Source of the DNA: Microbacterium kyungheense
GTDB lineage: Bacteria > Actinomycetota > Actinomycetes > Actinomycetales > Microbacteriaceae
Assembly: GCF_006783905.1 (NCBI RefSeq)
Contig: NZ_VFPE01000007.1
Span: forward strand, 1 to 64,000
Direction: 5' to 3'
DNA length: 64,000 nucleotides
The position numbers and the translations under genes were made by a program. The notes under the pieces were generated by a model. It saw only the letters and a program-made list of their open reading frames with translations. It was not told where the DNA came from and made no database searches. Positions 8,515 to 17,086 of this stretch are shown piece by piece. Positions within the stretch are counted from its first letter, which is position 1. Each line of letters begins with the position of its first letter.

Positions 8515-9419
8515 CGACGATGACGCCGCCCCAGGCGCAGCCCCTCAGCGAGTCGCGGCCGACGCCGGCGCCCGCGCGCCGACGCTCGTTCCGAGCCCTC
8601 GAGCCCAGCCGTGCGGGCGTGGTGATCCGGTGGATCTGGCTCAGCCTCGCAGGCGTGCTGGCCTTCTTCCCCTTCTACGCGATGGTGGTGCTGAGCCTCA
8701 AGCCCGGCCAGGTGGTCGAGCTCCCCGGCTCGCTGATCCCCTGGCAGGACATCTCATTCGACTCGTACGAGCAGGTGCTGTCGGGGCAGAACATCCTCGG
8801 CTGGCTCGGCAACACGCTCATCTACTCGCTGGTGTCGGTCGTCGCGGTGCTCTTCCTGTCGGCGCTGGCGGGGTACGCCTTCGCCAAGAAGCGGTTCGCC
8901 GGCAAGGAGGTGATCTTCTGGTCGTTCCTGGCGATGGTGATGGTGCCGTTCCACGTCACGCTCATCCCGATGTTCATCCTCATGGCGGGCATCGGCGGCG
9001 TCGACACGTACTGGGGCCTCATCCTCCCCACGCTCGCGAACGCCCAGGCGGTCTTCCTGATGCGGCAGTTCATCCAGGGCCTGCCCGACGACCTGTTCGA
9101 GGCGGCCCGCATCGACGGCGCCGGTGAGTTCCGCATCTTCCTGCGGATCGTGCTGCCGCTGTGCAAGCCGATCCTCGCGACGCTCGGAATCTTCGTCTTC
9201 CTGTGGCACTGGAACGACTTCCTGTGGCCGCTCATCATCGCCAAGTCCAACGCCATGTTCACCCTCACCGTCGGCATCTCGTCGCTGCAGCAGCAGAACG
9301 TGCCGCTCAGCACGATGCTCGCCGGCTCGGTCGTGGCGCTCGCGCCGATCTTCTTCGCGTACCTCATCGCCCAGCGGTACGTGCAGGAGGGCGTGACGGG
9401 CACCGGGATCAAGGGATGA
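8511..9419 (+). CDS. ABC transporter permease, MalG/UgpE type
   Basis: 302 residues starting MTTMTPPQAQPLS at the ATG overlapping the upstream stop. A Pro/Arg-rich cytoplasmic N-terminus of about 35 residues precedes the first membrane segment (WIWLSLAGVLAFFPFYAMVV). The EAA loop reads DDLFEAARIDGAGEFRIFLRI and the tail ends RYVQEGVTGTGIKG, typical of MalG-type subunits. It is the partner of the preceding permease. Confidence 0.9.
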   Translation: MTTMTPPQAQPLSESRPTPAPARRRSFRALEPSRAGVVIRWIWLSLAGVLAFFPFYAMVVLSLKPGQVVELPGSLIPWQDISFDSYEQVLSGQNILGWLGNTLIYSLVSVVAVLFLSALAGYAFAKKRFAGKEVIFWSFLAMVMVPFHVTLIPMFILMAGIGGVDTYWGLILPTLANAQAVFLMRQFIQGLPDDLFEAARIDGAGEFRIFLRIVLPLCKPILATLGIFVFLWHWNDFLWPLIIAKSNAMFTLTVGISSLQQQNVPLSTMLAGSVVALAPIFFAYLIAQRYVQEGVTGTGIKG

Positions 9420-9460
9420 CCTCGGTCGTGGCATCCCCGTACGACAGAAAGGACGTCCAC

Positions 9461-10495
9461 GTGACGGTTCAGGCATTCGCCGGCGAGGCAGAACTCGAGG
9501 ACGTGCTCACCACACCGAGCGATGCGCTCGTCGCCGACCTCGCACAGGGATCGGGGGACCTCGTGATCCTCGGTGCCGGCGGCAAGATGGGGCCGACGCT
9601 CGCCGTGCTCGCGCGGCGCGGAATGGATGCCGCCGGCCGCGGCTCCGACCAGGTCCACGCCGTGTCGCGCTTCGGCGACGGCGCGGTGCGCGACCGCCTG
9701 GAGGCGGCCGGAGTGAGGGTGGTGTCCTTCGACCTCATCGAGAACGACGACTTCTCGGCACTGCCCGATGCCCCGAACGTCGTATTCATGGTCGGCGCCA
9801 AGTTCGGCGCATCCACCGCGCCGTCGTGGGCGTGGGAGGTCAATGCGGCGCTCCCCGACCGCGTGGCACGCCGCTACCGCGACAGCGCGATCGCCGTCAT
9901 GTCGACCGGCAACGTGTACCCGTTCGTGACGGCGGCATCGGGCGGCGCCTCCGAGGACGTCGCGCCCGCGCCGATCGGCGAGTACGCGCAGTCCTGCCTC
10001 GGCCGCGAACGCGTGTTCGAGTTCGGCGCCCAGGAGCGCGGCACGCGGGTCTCGATCATCCGCCTGAACTACGCGATCGACCTGCGGTACGGGGTCCTTG
10101 CAGACATCGCGAGCGCCGTGCACGCGGGGCAGCCGGTGTCGGTGGCCACCGCAACCGTGAACGTCGTATGGCAGGGCTATGCCAACGAGGTGGTGCTGCG
10201 CAGTATCGCGCACGCGTCGTCCGACGTCTTCACCGTCAACCTGACCGGCCCCGAGATCCTCAGCGTCGCCGCGGTCGCACGCCGCTTCGGCGAGCTGCTC
10301 GGTCGAGACGTCGACCTGATCGACGAGCCGCAGCCGACGGCGCTGCTCAATGACTCACGCCGCTGCATGGCGCTGTTCGGCTACCCGTCCGTGGCCGCTG
10401 ACACGCTCATCGCGCTGCAGGCGGCATGGGTCGAGGCAGGCCATCCGATGTCGGCGAAGCCCACGAAGTGGGCCGTGCGGGACGGGAGGTTCTGA
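9461..10495 (+). CDS. NAD-dependent epimerase/dehydratase family protein
   Basis: About 344 residues of the extended SDR type. The dinucleotide loop is LVILGAGGKMGPTLAVL and the sequence continues with VVFMVGAKFG and later IIRLNYAIDLRYGVL and NLTGPEILSV. The active-site Tyr-x-x-x-Lys is not clearly present: around EYAQSCLGRERVFE the tyrosine is kept but the lysine position is arginine, so catalysis may differ. I prefer the GTG at 9461, which has AGAAAGGA upstream; an ATG at 9416 overlapping the permease stop would add 15 residues. It probably alters a sugar intermediate of the pathway. Confidence 0.75.
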   Translation: MTVQAFAGEAELEDVLTTPSDALVADLAQGSGDLVILGAGGKMGPTLAVLARRGMDAAGRGSDQVHAVSRFGDGAVRDRLEAAGVRVVSFDLIENDDFSALPDAPNVVFMVGAKFGASTAPSWAWEVNAALPDRVARRYRDSAIAVMSTGNVYPFVTAASGGASEDVAPAPIGEYAQSCLGRERVFEFGAQERGTRVSIIRLNYAIDLRYGVLADIASAVHAGQPVSVATATVNVVWQGYANEVVLRSIAHASSDVFTVNLTGPEILSVAAVARRFGELLGRDVDLIDEPQPTALLNDSRRCMALFGYPSVAADTLIALQAAWVEAGHPMSAKPTKWAVRDGRF

Positions 10496-11559
10496 TGGCG
10501 TCGGTACCGGCCCTGCGCCCCGCTGCCGCGCGCACACTGACGCGAGGCGCCGTGATCCCCGCGCATCCGCTCGCGCTCACCGCCGAGCGCAGGCTCGACG
10601 AGAGCCGCCAGCGTGCCCTCACCCGCTACTACCTCGCGGCGGGCGCCGGCGGGGTGGCCGTCGGCGTCCACACCACGCAGTTCGAGATCCGCGACGCCGA
10701 GCACGCGCTCTTCGAGCCCGTCCTCTCGCTGGCCGCCGAAGAGCTCGACGCGCACGGCGACCCCGACATCGTCCGCATCGCGGGCGTCGCCGGCGGAACG
10801 GTCCAAGCCGTGGCCGAGGCCGAGCTCGCGCGGTCGCTCGGCTACGATGCCGTGCTCGTGAGCCCGCGGGTCGCGGGTGCCGACGACCGGGCACTGCTGG
10901 AGCGGGCGGGCGCCGTGGGCGAGGTGCTCCCCGTGGTCGGGTTCTATCTGCAGACGGCGATCGGCGGGCCGGTGCTCGACCGCGAGTTCTGGCGCGCCTT
11001 CGCGTCGATCCCCTCGGTCGTGGCGGTCAAGGCGGCGCCGTTCGACCGGTACCGCACTCTGGAGCTGGTGCGCGGGGTGGCGGCATCCGGTCGCGCCGAC
11101 GAGATCGCGCTGTACACCGGCAACGACGACGCGATCGTCGCGGATCTGCTGTCGGAGTTCCACGTCGACGCACCGGACGGCCCGCGCACGCTGCGCTTCG
11201 TGGGCGGACTCCTCGGTCAGTGGGCGGTCGGCACACGCGCGGCCGTGTCGCTTCTCGACCTCGCACGGCAGGCCGCCGGAGGCGACCGCGATGCCTACCT
11301 GGCGCTGGGACGCCTCGCCTCCGACATGGTCGACGTCAACCAGGCGGTGTTCGACCCGGGCAACGACTTCCACGGGGTGATCGCCGGTGTCCACGAGATG
11401 CTGCGACAGCAGGGTCTGATGGCGGGGATCTGGTGCCTCGATCCCGCGGAGGGCCTCTCGCCGGGTCAGGCGGAAGAGATCGCGCGCGTGCGCCGTGCGT
11501 ACCCCGAGCTCAACGACGACGCGTTCATCGCCGAGCACCTGGACGAGTGGCTGCGGTGA
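10495..11559 (+). CDS. dihydrodipicolinate synthase/N-acetylneuraminate lyase family aldolase
   Basis: 354 residues. The DapA-like TIM barrel is recognisable by GAVIPAHPLALT, VLPVVGFYLQTAIGG (the usual YNxP tyrosine aligns with Y151) and the Schiff-base lysine in SIPSVVAVKAAPFDRY (K179). The family cleaves or forms 2-keto acids with pyruvate or related aldehydes; members in sugar operons split 2-keto-3-deoxy sugar acids. The protein is longer than DapA (about 295) because of a C-terminal extension of about 60 residues. The ATG shares one base with the upstream stop. Confidence 0.8.
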   Translation: MASVPALRPAAARTLTRGAVIPAHPLALTAERRLDESRQRALTRYYLAAGAGGVAVGVHTTQFEIRDAEHALFEPVLSLAAEELDAHGDPDIVRIAGVAGGTVQAVAEAELARSLGYDAVLVSPRVAGADDRALLERAGAVGEVLPVVGFYLQTAIGGPVLDREFWRAFASIPSVVAVKAAPFDRYRTLELVRGVAASGRADEIALYTGNDDAIVADLLSEFHVDAPDGPRTLRFVGGLLGQWAVGTRAAVSLLDLARQAAGGDRDAYLALGRLASDMVDVNQAVFDPGNDFHGVIAGVHEMLRQQGLMAGIWCLDPAEGLSPGQAEEIARVRRAYPELNDDAFIAEHLDEWLR

Positions 11560-12557
11560 CCTCTCCCACCGTGGTCGCGGCCGTCGGGGCGGACCTGATG
11601 GCGGAGTTCTTCACGCCCGCCGACGTCGAGCGCCTGCGGGCCGCGGCGCGCGCCCTCGGCGGCGACTTCGCCCGGGCCGATGCGCTCGCCGACATCGAGG
11701 ACCTCCGTGGGGCGAGGGTCGTCGTCACGAGCTGGGGCGCACCTCCGTTCGATGCCGGACTGCTCGACGGGATGCCGCGCCTCCGGCTCGTCGCGCACAC
11801 CGGTGCCAGCGTCAAGGCGTTCGTCACCGACGAGCTCTTCGACCGCGGCATCGGAGTGACGCAGGCGGGGCTCGCGATGGCGCGTCCCGTGGCCGAGGTC
11901 TCGCTCACGTTCACGCTCGCCCTGCTGCACCGGGTCGTCGAGATGGACCACGCGCTGCACACGACCGGCGGATGGTACGACCCCGCCGTCGGCCCGCAGC
12001 ACCAGATCCTCGGCGCGCCGATCGCGGTCATCGGTGCCTCGCGCACGGGTCGCGCCTATCTGCAGCTGGTCCATGCGCTCGGCGCCCGCGTGCTGCTGGT
12101 CGATCCCACCGTCACGTCCGCAGAGGCGGCGCGGCTCGGCGCCGAGAAGGCCGACCTCGACGACGCGCTGCGGCGCGCCCGGATCGTCGCGCTCCACGCG
12201 CCGACCGTCCCCGAGACCCACCACCTCATCGGTGCGCGCGAGCTCGCCTTGATGCCCGACGGCGCGGGCCTCGTGAACACGGCGCGCTCATGGCTCGTCG
12301 ACGGAGCGGCGTTGGAGGCCGAGCTGCGCGGCCGTCGCATCTCTGCGGCGCTCGATGTGTTCGACAGCGAACCCCTCGAGGCGGGCAGTGCACTGCGCGC
12401 CCTCCCGAACGTCCTGCTGACGCCGCATCGCGCGGCGGGCACCGTCGAGGGCCGGCTGGACCAGGGACGCATCGTCGCTGACGAGGTCGAGGCCTTCGCC
12501 GCGGGACGACCGCTGCGCCACAGGATCACCCGCGACCGGCTCGCCGTGATGGGCTGA
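11556..12557 (+). CDS. D-isomer-specific 2-hydroxyacid dehydrogenase family protein
   Basis: 333 residues beginning at a GTG that overlaps the aldolase stop (GTGA). The NAD domain shows APIAVIGASRTGRAYLQL (a GxSxTG variant of GxGxxG) and an acidic residue after the second strand (LLVDPT). Downstream are LHAPTVPETHHLIG, LVNTARSWLVD and the catalytic C-terminal histidine in LTPHRAAGT. It would reduce a 2-keto acid or oxidise a 2-hydroxy acid, for example a product of the preceding aldolase. Confidence 0.85.
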   Translation: MTSPTVVAAVGADLMAEFFTPADVERLRAAARALGGDFARADALADIEDLRGARVVVTSWGAPPFDAGLLDGMPRLRLVAHTGASVKAFVTDELFDRGIGVTQAGLAMARPVAEVSLTFTLALLHRVVEMDHALHTTGGWYDPAVGPQHQILGAPIAVIGASRTGRAYLQLVHALGARVLLVDPTVTSAEAARLGAEKADLDDALRRARIVALHAPTVPETHHLIGARELALMPDGAGLVNTARSWLVDGAALEAELRGRRISAALDVFDSEPLEAGSALRALPNVLLTPHRAAGTVEGRLDQGRIVADEVEAFAAGRPLRHRITRDRLAVMG

Positions 12558-12558
12558 C

Positions 12559-13458
12559 GTGCGCGTCGCCTACGCCGGGGTCGCGCATTCGCATCCCTTC
12601 GTGGACGCCGCGAACCTGCGCGCCCGCGGTGCCCTCGCGGTCGGGGTGTGGGACGCCGACGACGGCGGGCGGCGCCGCGAGTTCGCCGCGCGCTTCGGTG
12701 CGCCCGAGTTCGCGCGGCTGGACGACCTGCTCGCCCGGCATCCCGATGTCGTCGTCGCCACGCCCCGGACGCCGCGCGCAGCCGACGTCGCAGAGGCATG
12801 CGCGCGGGCCGGGGTGCCGGCGTTCTTCAACAAGACGATCGCCGCCGACGAGGCCGGCCTGGACCGCTGGCGGTCCCTGCCGCCCGCGCCCCGGTTCACC
12901 TCGTCGGTGCTGCGGTTCTCGCCCGCGCTGAAGGCGTTCGCCGCCGCGCTCGTCGGGCGCCGCCTGCGGGCGGTCGAGGTGCATGCGCAGCACGACATCG
13001 CCGCGTTCCTGGAGGGCGACCGGCGCTGGCAGGACGATCCCGCCGGCGCCGGGGGGACCCTCGTGAACATCGGCATCCACGCGTGGGAACTGCTCGACGT
13101 GCTCGTGCCCGGGGCAACGGTCGACGTGATGTCGGCCGCACGGGTGATCGGCGATGTGCCGACGTCCTCGGAGCTGCGGGCGACCGTGCACGCGCGGGCC
13201 GGTGAGCTGCCAGTGACGGCGACGGTCTCAGGCGTTGCGGGCGCGGACCGCTACGCGGTACGCGTGTGGACCGACGACGGCATCCGCGGACTCGTCCTCC
13301 CCGACGATCTCGACGGACTCGGCTACGACGCCACCGCGGACGCCGTGGTGCGGCTCGCCGACGGCTTCGTGGCGGTGGATGCGGCCCGCACGGCGGCCGT
13401 GTACGGCAACGCCCTCGCCGCTGCGCGTGCGGCACGCGACCGCGAGGCGCCGCGATGA
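12559..13458 (+). CDS. Gfo/Idh/MocA-like oxidoreductase, divergent
   Basis: 299 residues from a GTG one base after the previous stop. The nucleotide loop is AYAGVAHSHPFVD and lacks GxGxxG, matching the AHTH variant of the protein at 2897-3922. The EKP motif is replaced by NKT (FFNKTIAADEAGLDRW), so the catalytic lysine is kept in a changed setting. The C-terminal half has GGTLVNIGIHAWELLDVLVPGA. The third family member in one locus suggests a multistep oxidation-reduction scheme, or that one acts as a non-enzymatic partner. Confidence 0.72.
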   Translation: MRVAYAGVAHSHPFVDAANLRARGALAVGVWDADDGGRRREFAARFGAPEFARLDDLLARHPDVVVATPRTPRAADVAEACARAGVPAFFNKTIAADEAGLDRWRSLPPAPRFTSSVLRFSPALKAFAAALVGRRLRAVEVHAQHDIAAFLEGDRRWQDDPAGAGGTLVNIGIHAWELLDVLVPGATVDVMSAARVIGDVPTSSELRATVHARAGELPVTATVSGVAGADRYAVRVWTDDGIRGLVLPDDLDGLGYDATADAVVRLADGFVAVDAARTAAVYGNALAAARAARDREAPR

Positions 13459-14375
13459 CCGAGCCGATGCTGCGGGGCGCCGAGGACCGTGACGCCCAGC
13501 CGCTCGCCGGGCTGTGGTCTCAGGTGTTCACACCGCCGCTGTCTCCGGATCAGTGGCTCGCCGACCCCGAGCGGCTGAGCCACACGATCGTCGCCGTCGA
13601 CGGCAGCGGCGTGGTCGGTTCGGTCTACGGGCTGCCGAAGCGGCTGCGCGAGAGCGACGGCGCGCTCGCGGACGTGCACGCGATCGGGAGCGTCGCGGTC
13701 GCCGAGCGCGCACGCGGCCACGGCCTCGCCCGACGGCTCGTGGCGGCGACACTCGGCTCCGCGCAGCGTCGCGGCGCGGACTGGGCACTGCTGTTCACCG
13801 GCACGCCGGAGGTGTACCGGTCGAGCGGCTTCGAGACGTTCCGGATGCGGCGTGCGGCGGGCGGTCCGTGGCAGCGCGCCCGTGCCTCCTCGGGCGACGG
13901 CGTCACGCGCACGAGGATGACCGCCGGCGCGACGGCGGCGCTGAACGCCGCCTACGAGCAGTCGCGCACGGGCATCGTGCTGGCGCCCGAGCGGTCGACG
14001 CTCGACTGGGCCATGGCCGAGGTGCGCCTCAGCGGCTTGAGCCTCTATGTCCTGCACCACGACGGCGCGGTGTCGGGGTACGCGGTCGCCGGCACGCGGG
14101 GTGCCACCGGCGTCGTGGCCGAGCTCGCGGTCGCCGATGCCGCGGGGCCGGACGCGCGCGCAATCCTCCTCGGCGCCGTGGGCGAAGACTGGTGCGCGGC
14201 CGGCGTCGACCGCTGCGACATCGCGGTCCCCGAGCGCGCCGCCGACGTCGCCGCACTGCGCGCCTTCGCTCCGGGAGCGGCCTGGGCGCCTGACGCCACG
14301 GGGATGACGCGCCCGCTCGCCCGGCGGCCGCGGCTGGACGGCATCCGCCATTTCGGCGCCGCCGACTACTTCTAG
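13455..14375 (+). CDS. GNAT family N-acetyltransferase, Eis-like
   Basis: 306 residues starting at an ATG that overlaps the previous stop. The acetyl-CoA loop is GSVAVAERARGHGLARRLV (R/Q-x-x-G-x-G/A type) and the sequence continues LLFTGTPEVYRSSGFETF, the layout of Eis-like acetyltransferases. The C-terminal half is a second, weaker GNAT-like unit. The gene closes the importer operon, so it could acetylate an amino-sugar intermediate; detoxification of an aminoglycoside-like compound is an alternative. Confidence 0.75.
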   Translation: MTEPMLRGAEDRDAQPLAGLWSQVFTPPLSPDQWLADPERLSHTIVAVDGSGVVGSVYGLPKRLRESDGALADVHAIGSVAVAERARGHGLARRLVAATLGSAQRRGADWALLFTGTPEVYRSSGFETFRMRRAAGGPWQRARASSGDGVTRTRMTAGATAALNAAYEQSRTGIVLAPERSTLDWAMAEVRLSGLSLYVLHHDGAVSGYAVAGTRGATGVVAELAVADAAGPDARAILLGAVGEDWCAAGVDRCDIAVPERAADVAALRAFAPGAAWAPDATGMTRPLARRPRLDGIRHFGAADYF

Positions 14376-14390
14376 CGGCGCGCCGCGCAT

Positions 14391-14406
14391 TAGACTGGAC
14401 TAGTCC
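14391..14406 (+). promoter_or_regulatory. -10 box plus GntR-type operator before the SIS gene
   Basis: TAGACT (14391-14396) is followed directly by the palindrome GGACTAGTCC (14397-14406), with GGAA after it. The same 14-mer follows the -10 box of the facing kinase-GntR operon. A repressor on this site would cover the transcription start. The best candidate is the GntR protein at 16325-17086. Confidence 0.7.
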
Positions 14407-14424
14407 GGAATCGAAGGAGCAGAC

Positions 14425-15096
14425 GTGACGGCGCAGGACTACCTCGACGCTGCACTGGCGGTCGCGCACCGCGCGGCGACATCCGAGGCCGGCGCATTGC
14501 GGCGGGCCGCCGCGGTGATCGCGGACACGATGGCGCAGGGACGCAGGTTCTGGGCGTTCGGCAGTGGGCACTCGCACGCTCTCGTCGAGGAGATCTGGGG
14601 CCGCGCCGGTGGATTCGTGGATGTCCACCCCATCCTCGAACCGGCGCTCATGCTGCACGAGGGACTCGAGAAGAGTTCACGGCTGGAGCGGCTCCCCGGT
14701 CTCGCCGACGAGCTCCTCGCGCTCCGCGGCGTGGGCACCGGCGACTGCCTGCTGGTGATCTCGAACTCGGGTCGCAACGCCGTGCCCGTCGAGATGGCGC
14801 GCGGCGCGCGCGAGCGCGGCGCGTCGGTCATCGCGCTCACGTCGCTCGCGCACAGCGGATCGGTGACGTCGCGCGAACCCCGAGGCCAGAGGCTCTTCGA
14901 GGTCGCCGACATCGTCATCGACAACTGCGGCGTGCCGGGCGACGCGATCCTGCCCCACCGCCCCCACCCGGTCGGTCCGACCTCGACGGCCGTCGGCGCC
15001 CTGCTGCTGCAGGCGGTCATGTGCGAGGTCGCCGACGAGCTGGCCCGACGCGGCGTGGACGTCGACATCTACGAGAGTCTCAACGTCGGCGCGTGA
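14425..15096 (+). CDS. SIS domain protein, UPF0309 type
   Basis: 223 residues consisting of one sugar-isomerase (SIS) domain: FWAFGSGHSHALVEEIWGRAGG (residues about 33-54) and CLLVISNSGRNAVPVEMARGARERG (about 111-135), with phosphosugar-binding Ser residues. UPF0309 proteins accompany GlcNAc-kinase-like and transporter genes and are thought to bind or isomerise phosphorylated amino sugars. The GTG start has GAAGGAG upstream. Its promoter carries the same operator as the kinase-GntR operon, so the SIS protein and the kinase likely act on one substrate. Confidence 0.85.
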   Translation: MTAQDYLDAALAVAHRAATSEAGALRRAAAVIADTMAQGRRFWAFGSGHSHALVEEIWGRAGGFVDVHPILEPALMLHEGLEKSSRLERLPGLADELLALRGVGTGDCLLVISNSGRNAVPVEMARGARERGASVIALTSLAHSGSVTSREPRGQRLFEVADIVIDNCGVPGDAILPHRPHPVGPTSTAVGALLLQAVMCEVADELARRGVDVDIYESLNVGA

Positions 15097-16361
15097 GCAC
15101 CGCGACCTACTCCGCCGCCGCGCGCGCCGTGGTCGTCACACCGCGCACCGGGATCGGGCTCAGCGGCTACCTCGACCGCACCGCCGCAGCGCACGCGCGG
15201 CTCGACCACCTCGAAGCTGGCCTCATCTGGATCGCCGGCGCCTCGGGGTCCGCGCCCGACGACGGCGTGCTGTGGGTGTCGATCGACGCCCTCGCCGTCA
15301 CCGCCCGGACGAGACAGGCCGTCGTCGCCGCGATCGGCGAGGCCACCGGCATCGACACCTCGCGCGTCGTCGTCGTCGCGTCGCACACGCACGCCGGGCC
15401 CGGCGCGTGGCACGAGCCGATCCATCCCGTCTTCGCCGACCAGTTCGACGACGACGAGCTCGCCCACCTCGCCGCGACGATCGCCGGCGGTGTCCGCGGG
15501 CTGCGCGACGACGCCCGGCCGGCGACGCTCCACTGGCGCTCGGCTGCGGTGTCGGGCGTCGGCGGCAACCGTCACCGCCCCGACGGACCCCACGATCCGT
15601 CACTCGGTCTGCTCGAGATCCGGGATGCCGCCACGCATCAGCCGATCGCACTCGTCTACGACTACGCCTGCCACCCGACCGTGCTCGGCCCTGACAACAC
15701 CCGCTGGTCGGCGGACTGGGTGGGCGCCGCCCGGAGGCGGGTGCGCGACGGTCGGGACGGTCGCCTCCCCGTCGTGTTCCTGCAGGGCTGCGCGGGCGAC
15801 GCGTCCACGCGCTTCCACCGCCGCGAGCGCGGCGACGCGGAACTGGCACGCCTCGGAGGACTGGTCGCGGACCGGATCCTCGAGCTGCTCACCGCGGATG
15901 CCGCACCGCTGGAGGCTCGGCCCGTCCGCATCGATCGCACGACGCTGCGGCTTCCGGTGCGCAGCGATCGCGCTGCCGACATCCACCGCGCCGACGACCG
16001 GATCGGCCGCGGTGCGGCGTCGGGGCACGAGGGCGAGCGGTGCCTCGAGGCGCTGGCCGAAGCGGACCTTCCGGCCGAGCTCGAGCTGCCGGTCTCGATC
16101 GTCACCGTCGGCACGCGATGCTGGATGCATGTACCGGTCGAGATGTGCGCGTCGTACGGCCTGGCCATCGCGGCCGGTCGCGAGGACGTGCGCGTCATCG
16201 GGTACTCCGACGCGTACGCGGGCTACGTCGCCGACCGGCGCACGTACCGGGAGGGTCACTACGAGGCACTGACCTCGTACTTCGACGAAGAGACGTCGCA
16301 CCGGATGATGACCGAGTGCCGCGCCTACCTTGCGAGCGTGTACGAGACGTCCAGGTCGTAG
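15093..16361 (+). CDS. neutral/alkaline non-lysosomal ceramidase N-terminal-like protein
   Basis: 422 residues from a GTG overlapping the SIS stop. It resembles the N-terminal domain of neutral ceramidases: GIGLSGYLDR near the start, the zinc motif VVVVASHTHAGPGAW (HTH at 98-100), YDYACHPTVLGPDN and VFLQGCAGDAS. No signal peptide is seen, so it acts in the cytoplasm. In bacteria such single-domain proteins are common in sugar-catabolic loci, where the substrate is unlikely to be ceramide; an amide or ester of a sugar derivative is more probable. The last 37 bases overlap the end of the convergent GntR gene. Confidence 0.78.
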   Translation: MSTATYSAAARAVVVTPRTGIGLSGYLDRTAAAHARLDHLEAGLIWIAGASGSAPDDGVLWVSIDALAVTARTRQAVVAAIGEATGIDTSRVVVVASHTHAGPGAWHEPIHPVFADQFDDDELAHLAATIAGGVRGLRDDARPATLHWRSAAVSGVGGNRHRPDGPHDPSLGLLEIRDAATHQPIALVYDYACHPTVLGPDNTRWSADWVGAARRRVRDGRDGRLPVVFLQGCAGDASTRFHRRERGDAELARLGGLVADRILELLTADAAPLEARPVRIDRTTLRLPVRSDRAADIHRADDRIGRGAASGHEGERCLEALAEADLPAELELPVSIVTVGTRCWMHVPVEMCASYGLAIAAGREDVRVIGYSDAYAGYVADRRTYREGHYEALTSYFDEETSHRMMTECRAYLASVYETSRS

Positions 16362-17086
16362 CGGTCCCCGCGGTAGATGGAACGGCCGGCTTCGATCACG
16401 CCGCCGTCGCCGTCGCGCTGCACCGAGCGGATCAGCAGGCACGGCTGCGTGCGCGGGATGCCGAGCCTGTGCGCCTCGTCCGCCTCGGGCTCGACGGCGC
16501 CCGCGGTGGCCGACACCGTGCGCGTGCGCACACCCCAGCGCTCCTGCAGCGTGTCGTAGAGCGATGCGCGGGCGAAGTCGGTCCGCTCGATCCCGGGGAA
16601 CCGGGCGAGCGACACGAACGAGCGCTCGATGCCCATCGGCGCGCCGTCGGCCGTGCGAAGCCGCACGAGCCGCATCGCGCTCGTGCCCGCCTCGACCTCC
16701 AGCAGCTCCGCGGTGCGCCCGGTCGCCGCGAGGATGTCGAGCTCCAGTACCTCGGAGCCGGGGGTCATCCCCCGCGCGCGCATGTCGTGCGAGAAGGAGC
16801 GCCCCACCACGAGCGGACGCGGCGGGACGGGCGCCGCGAACGTGCCGCGCGCAGGGCGGTTCACCAGCACGCCGTCCGCGACGAGTCGCCCGACCTCGGC
16901 GCGCACGGTCTGCCGGGCCACCCCGAAGTGCTCGGCCAGCGCACGGTCGGACGGGAGAAGCGCTCCCGGCCCGAGCGAGTCTGCGAGGCCCTCCAGGATC
17001 TCGCGGAGCTGATCGCCTTTGGGTCGGTCCGAGCGCAGCGCGGGAAGACCGAGGTCGGCCACCGCGACGTTCTGCTCCCGGCTCAC
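16325..17086 (-). CDS. GntR family regulator, HutC/UTRA type
   Basis: 253 residues from a GTG that overlaps the kinase stop (GTGA). The winged helix is at about 18-88 (GALLPSDRALAEHFGVARQTVRAEVGRLVADGVLVNRPARG) and a UTRA ligand domain follows (MRLVRLRTADGAPMGIERSFVSLARFPGI). Such proteins bind phosphorylated sugars, notably GlcN-6-P or GlcNAc-6-P in DasR/NagR. It probably binds GGACTAGTCC at 14397 and 18090 and thus autoregulates through the kinase promoter. Its 3' end overlaps the hydrolase gene by 37 bp. Confidence 0.86.
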   Translation of the reverse strand: MSREQNVAVADLGLPALRSDRPKGDQLREILEGLADSLGPGALLPSDRALAEHFGVARQTVRAEVGRLVADGVLVNRPARGTFAAPVPPRPLVVGRSFSHDMRARGMTPGSEVLELDILAATGRTAELLEVEAGTSAMRLVRLRTADGAPMGIERSFVSLARFPGIERTDFARASLYDTLQERWGVRTRTVSATAGAVEPEADEAHRLGIPRTQPCLLIRSVQRDGDGGVIEAGRSIYRGDRYDLDVSYTLAR

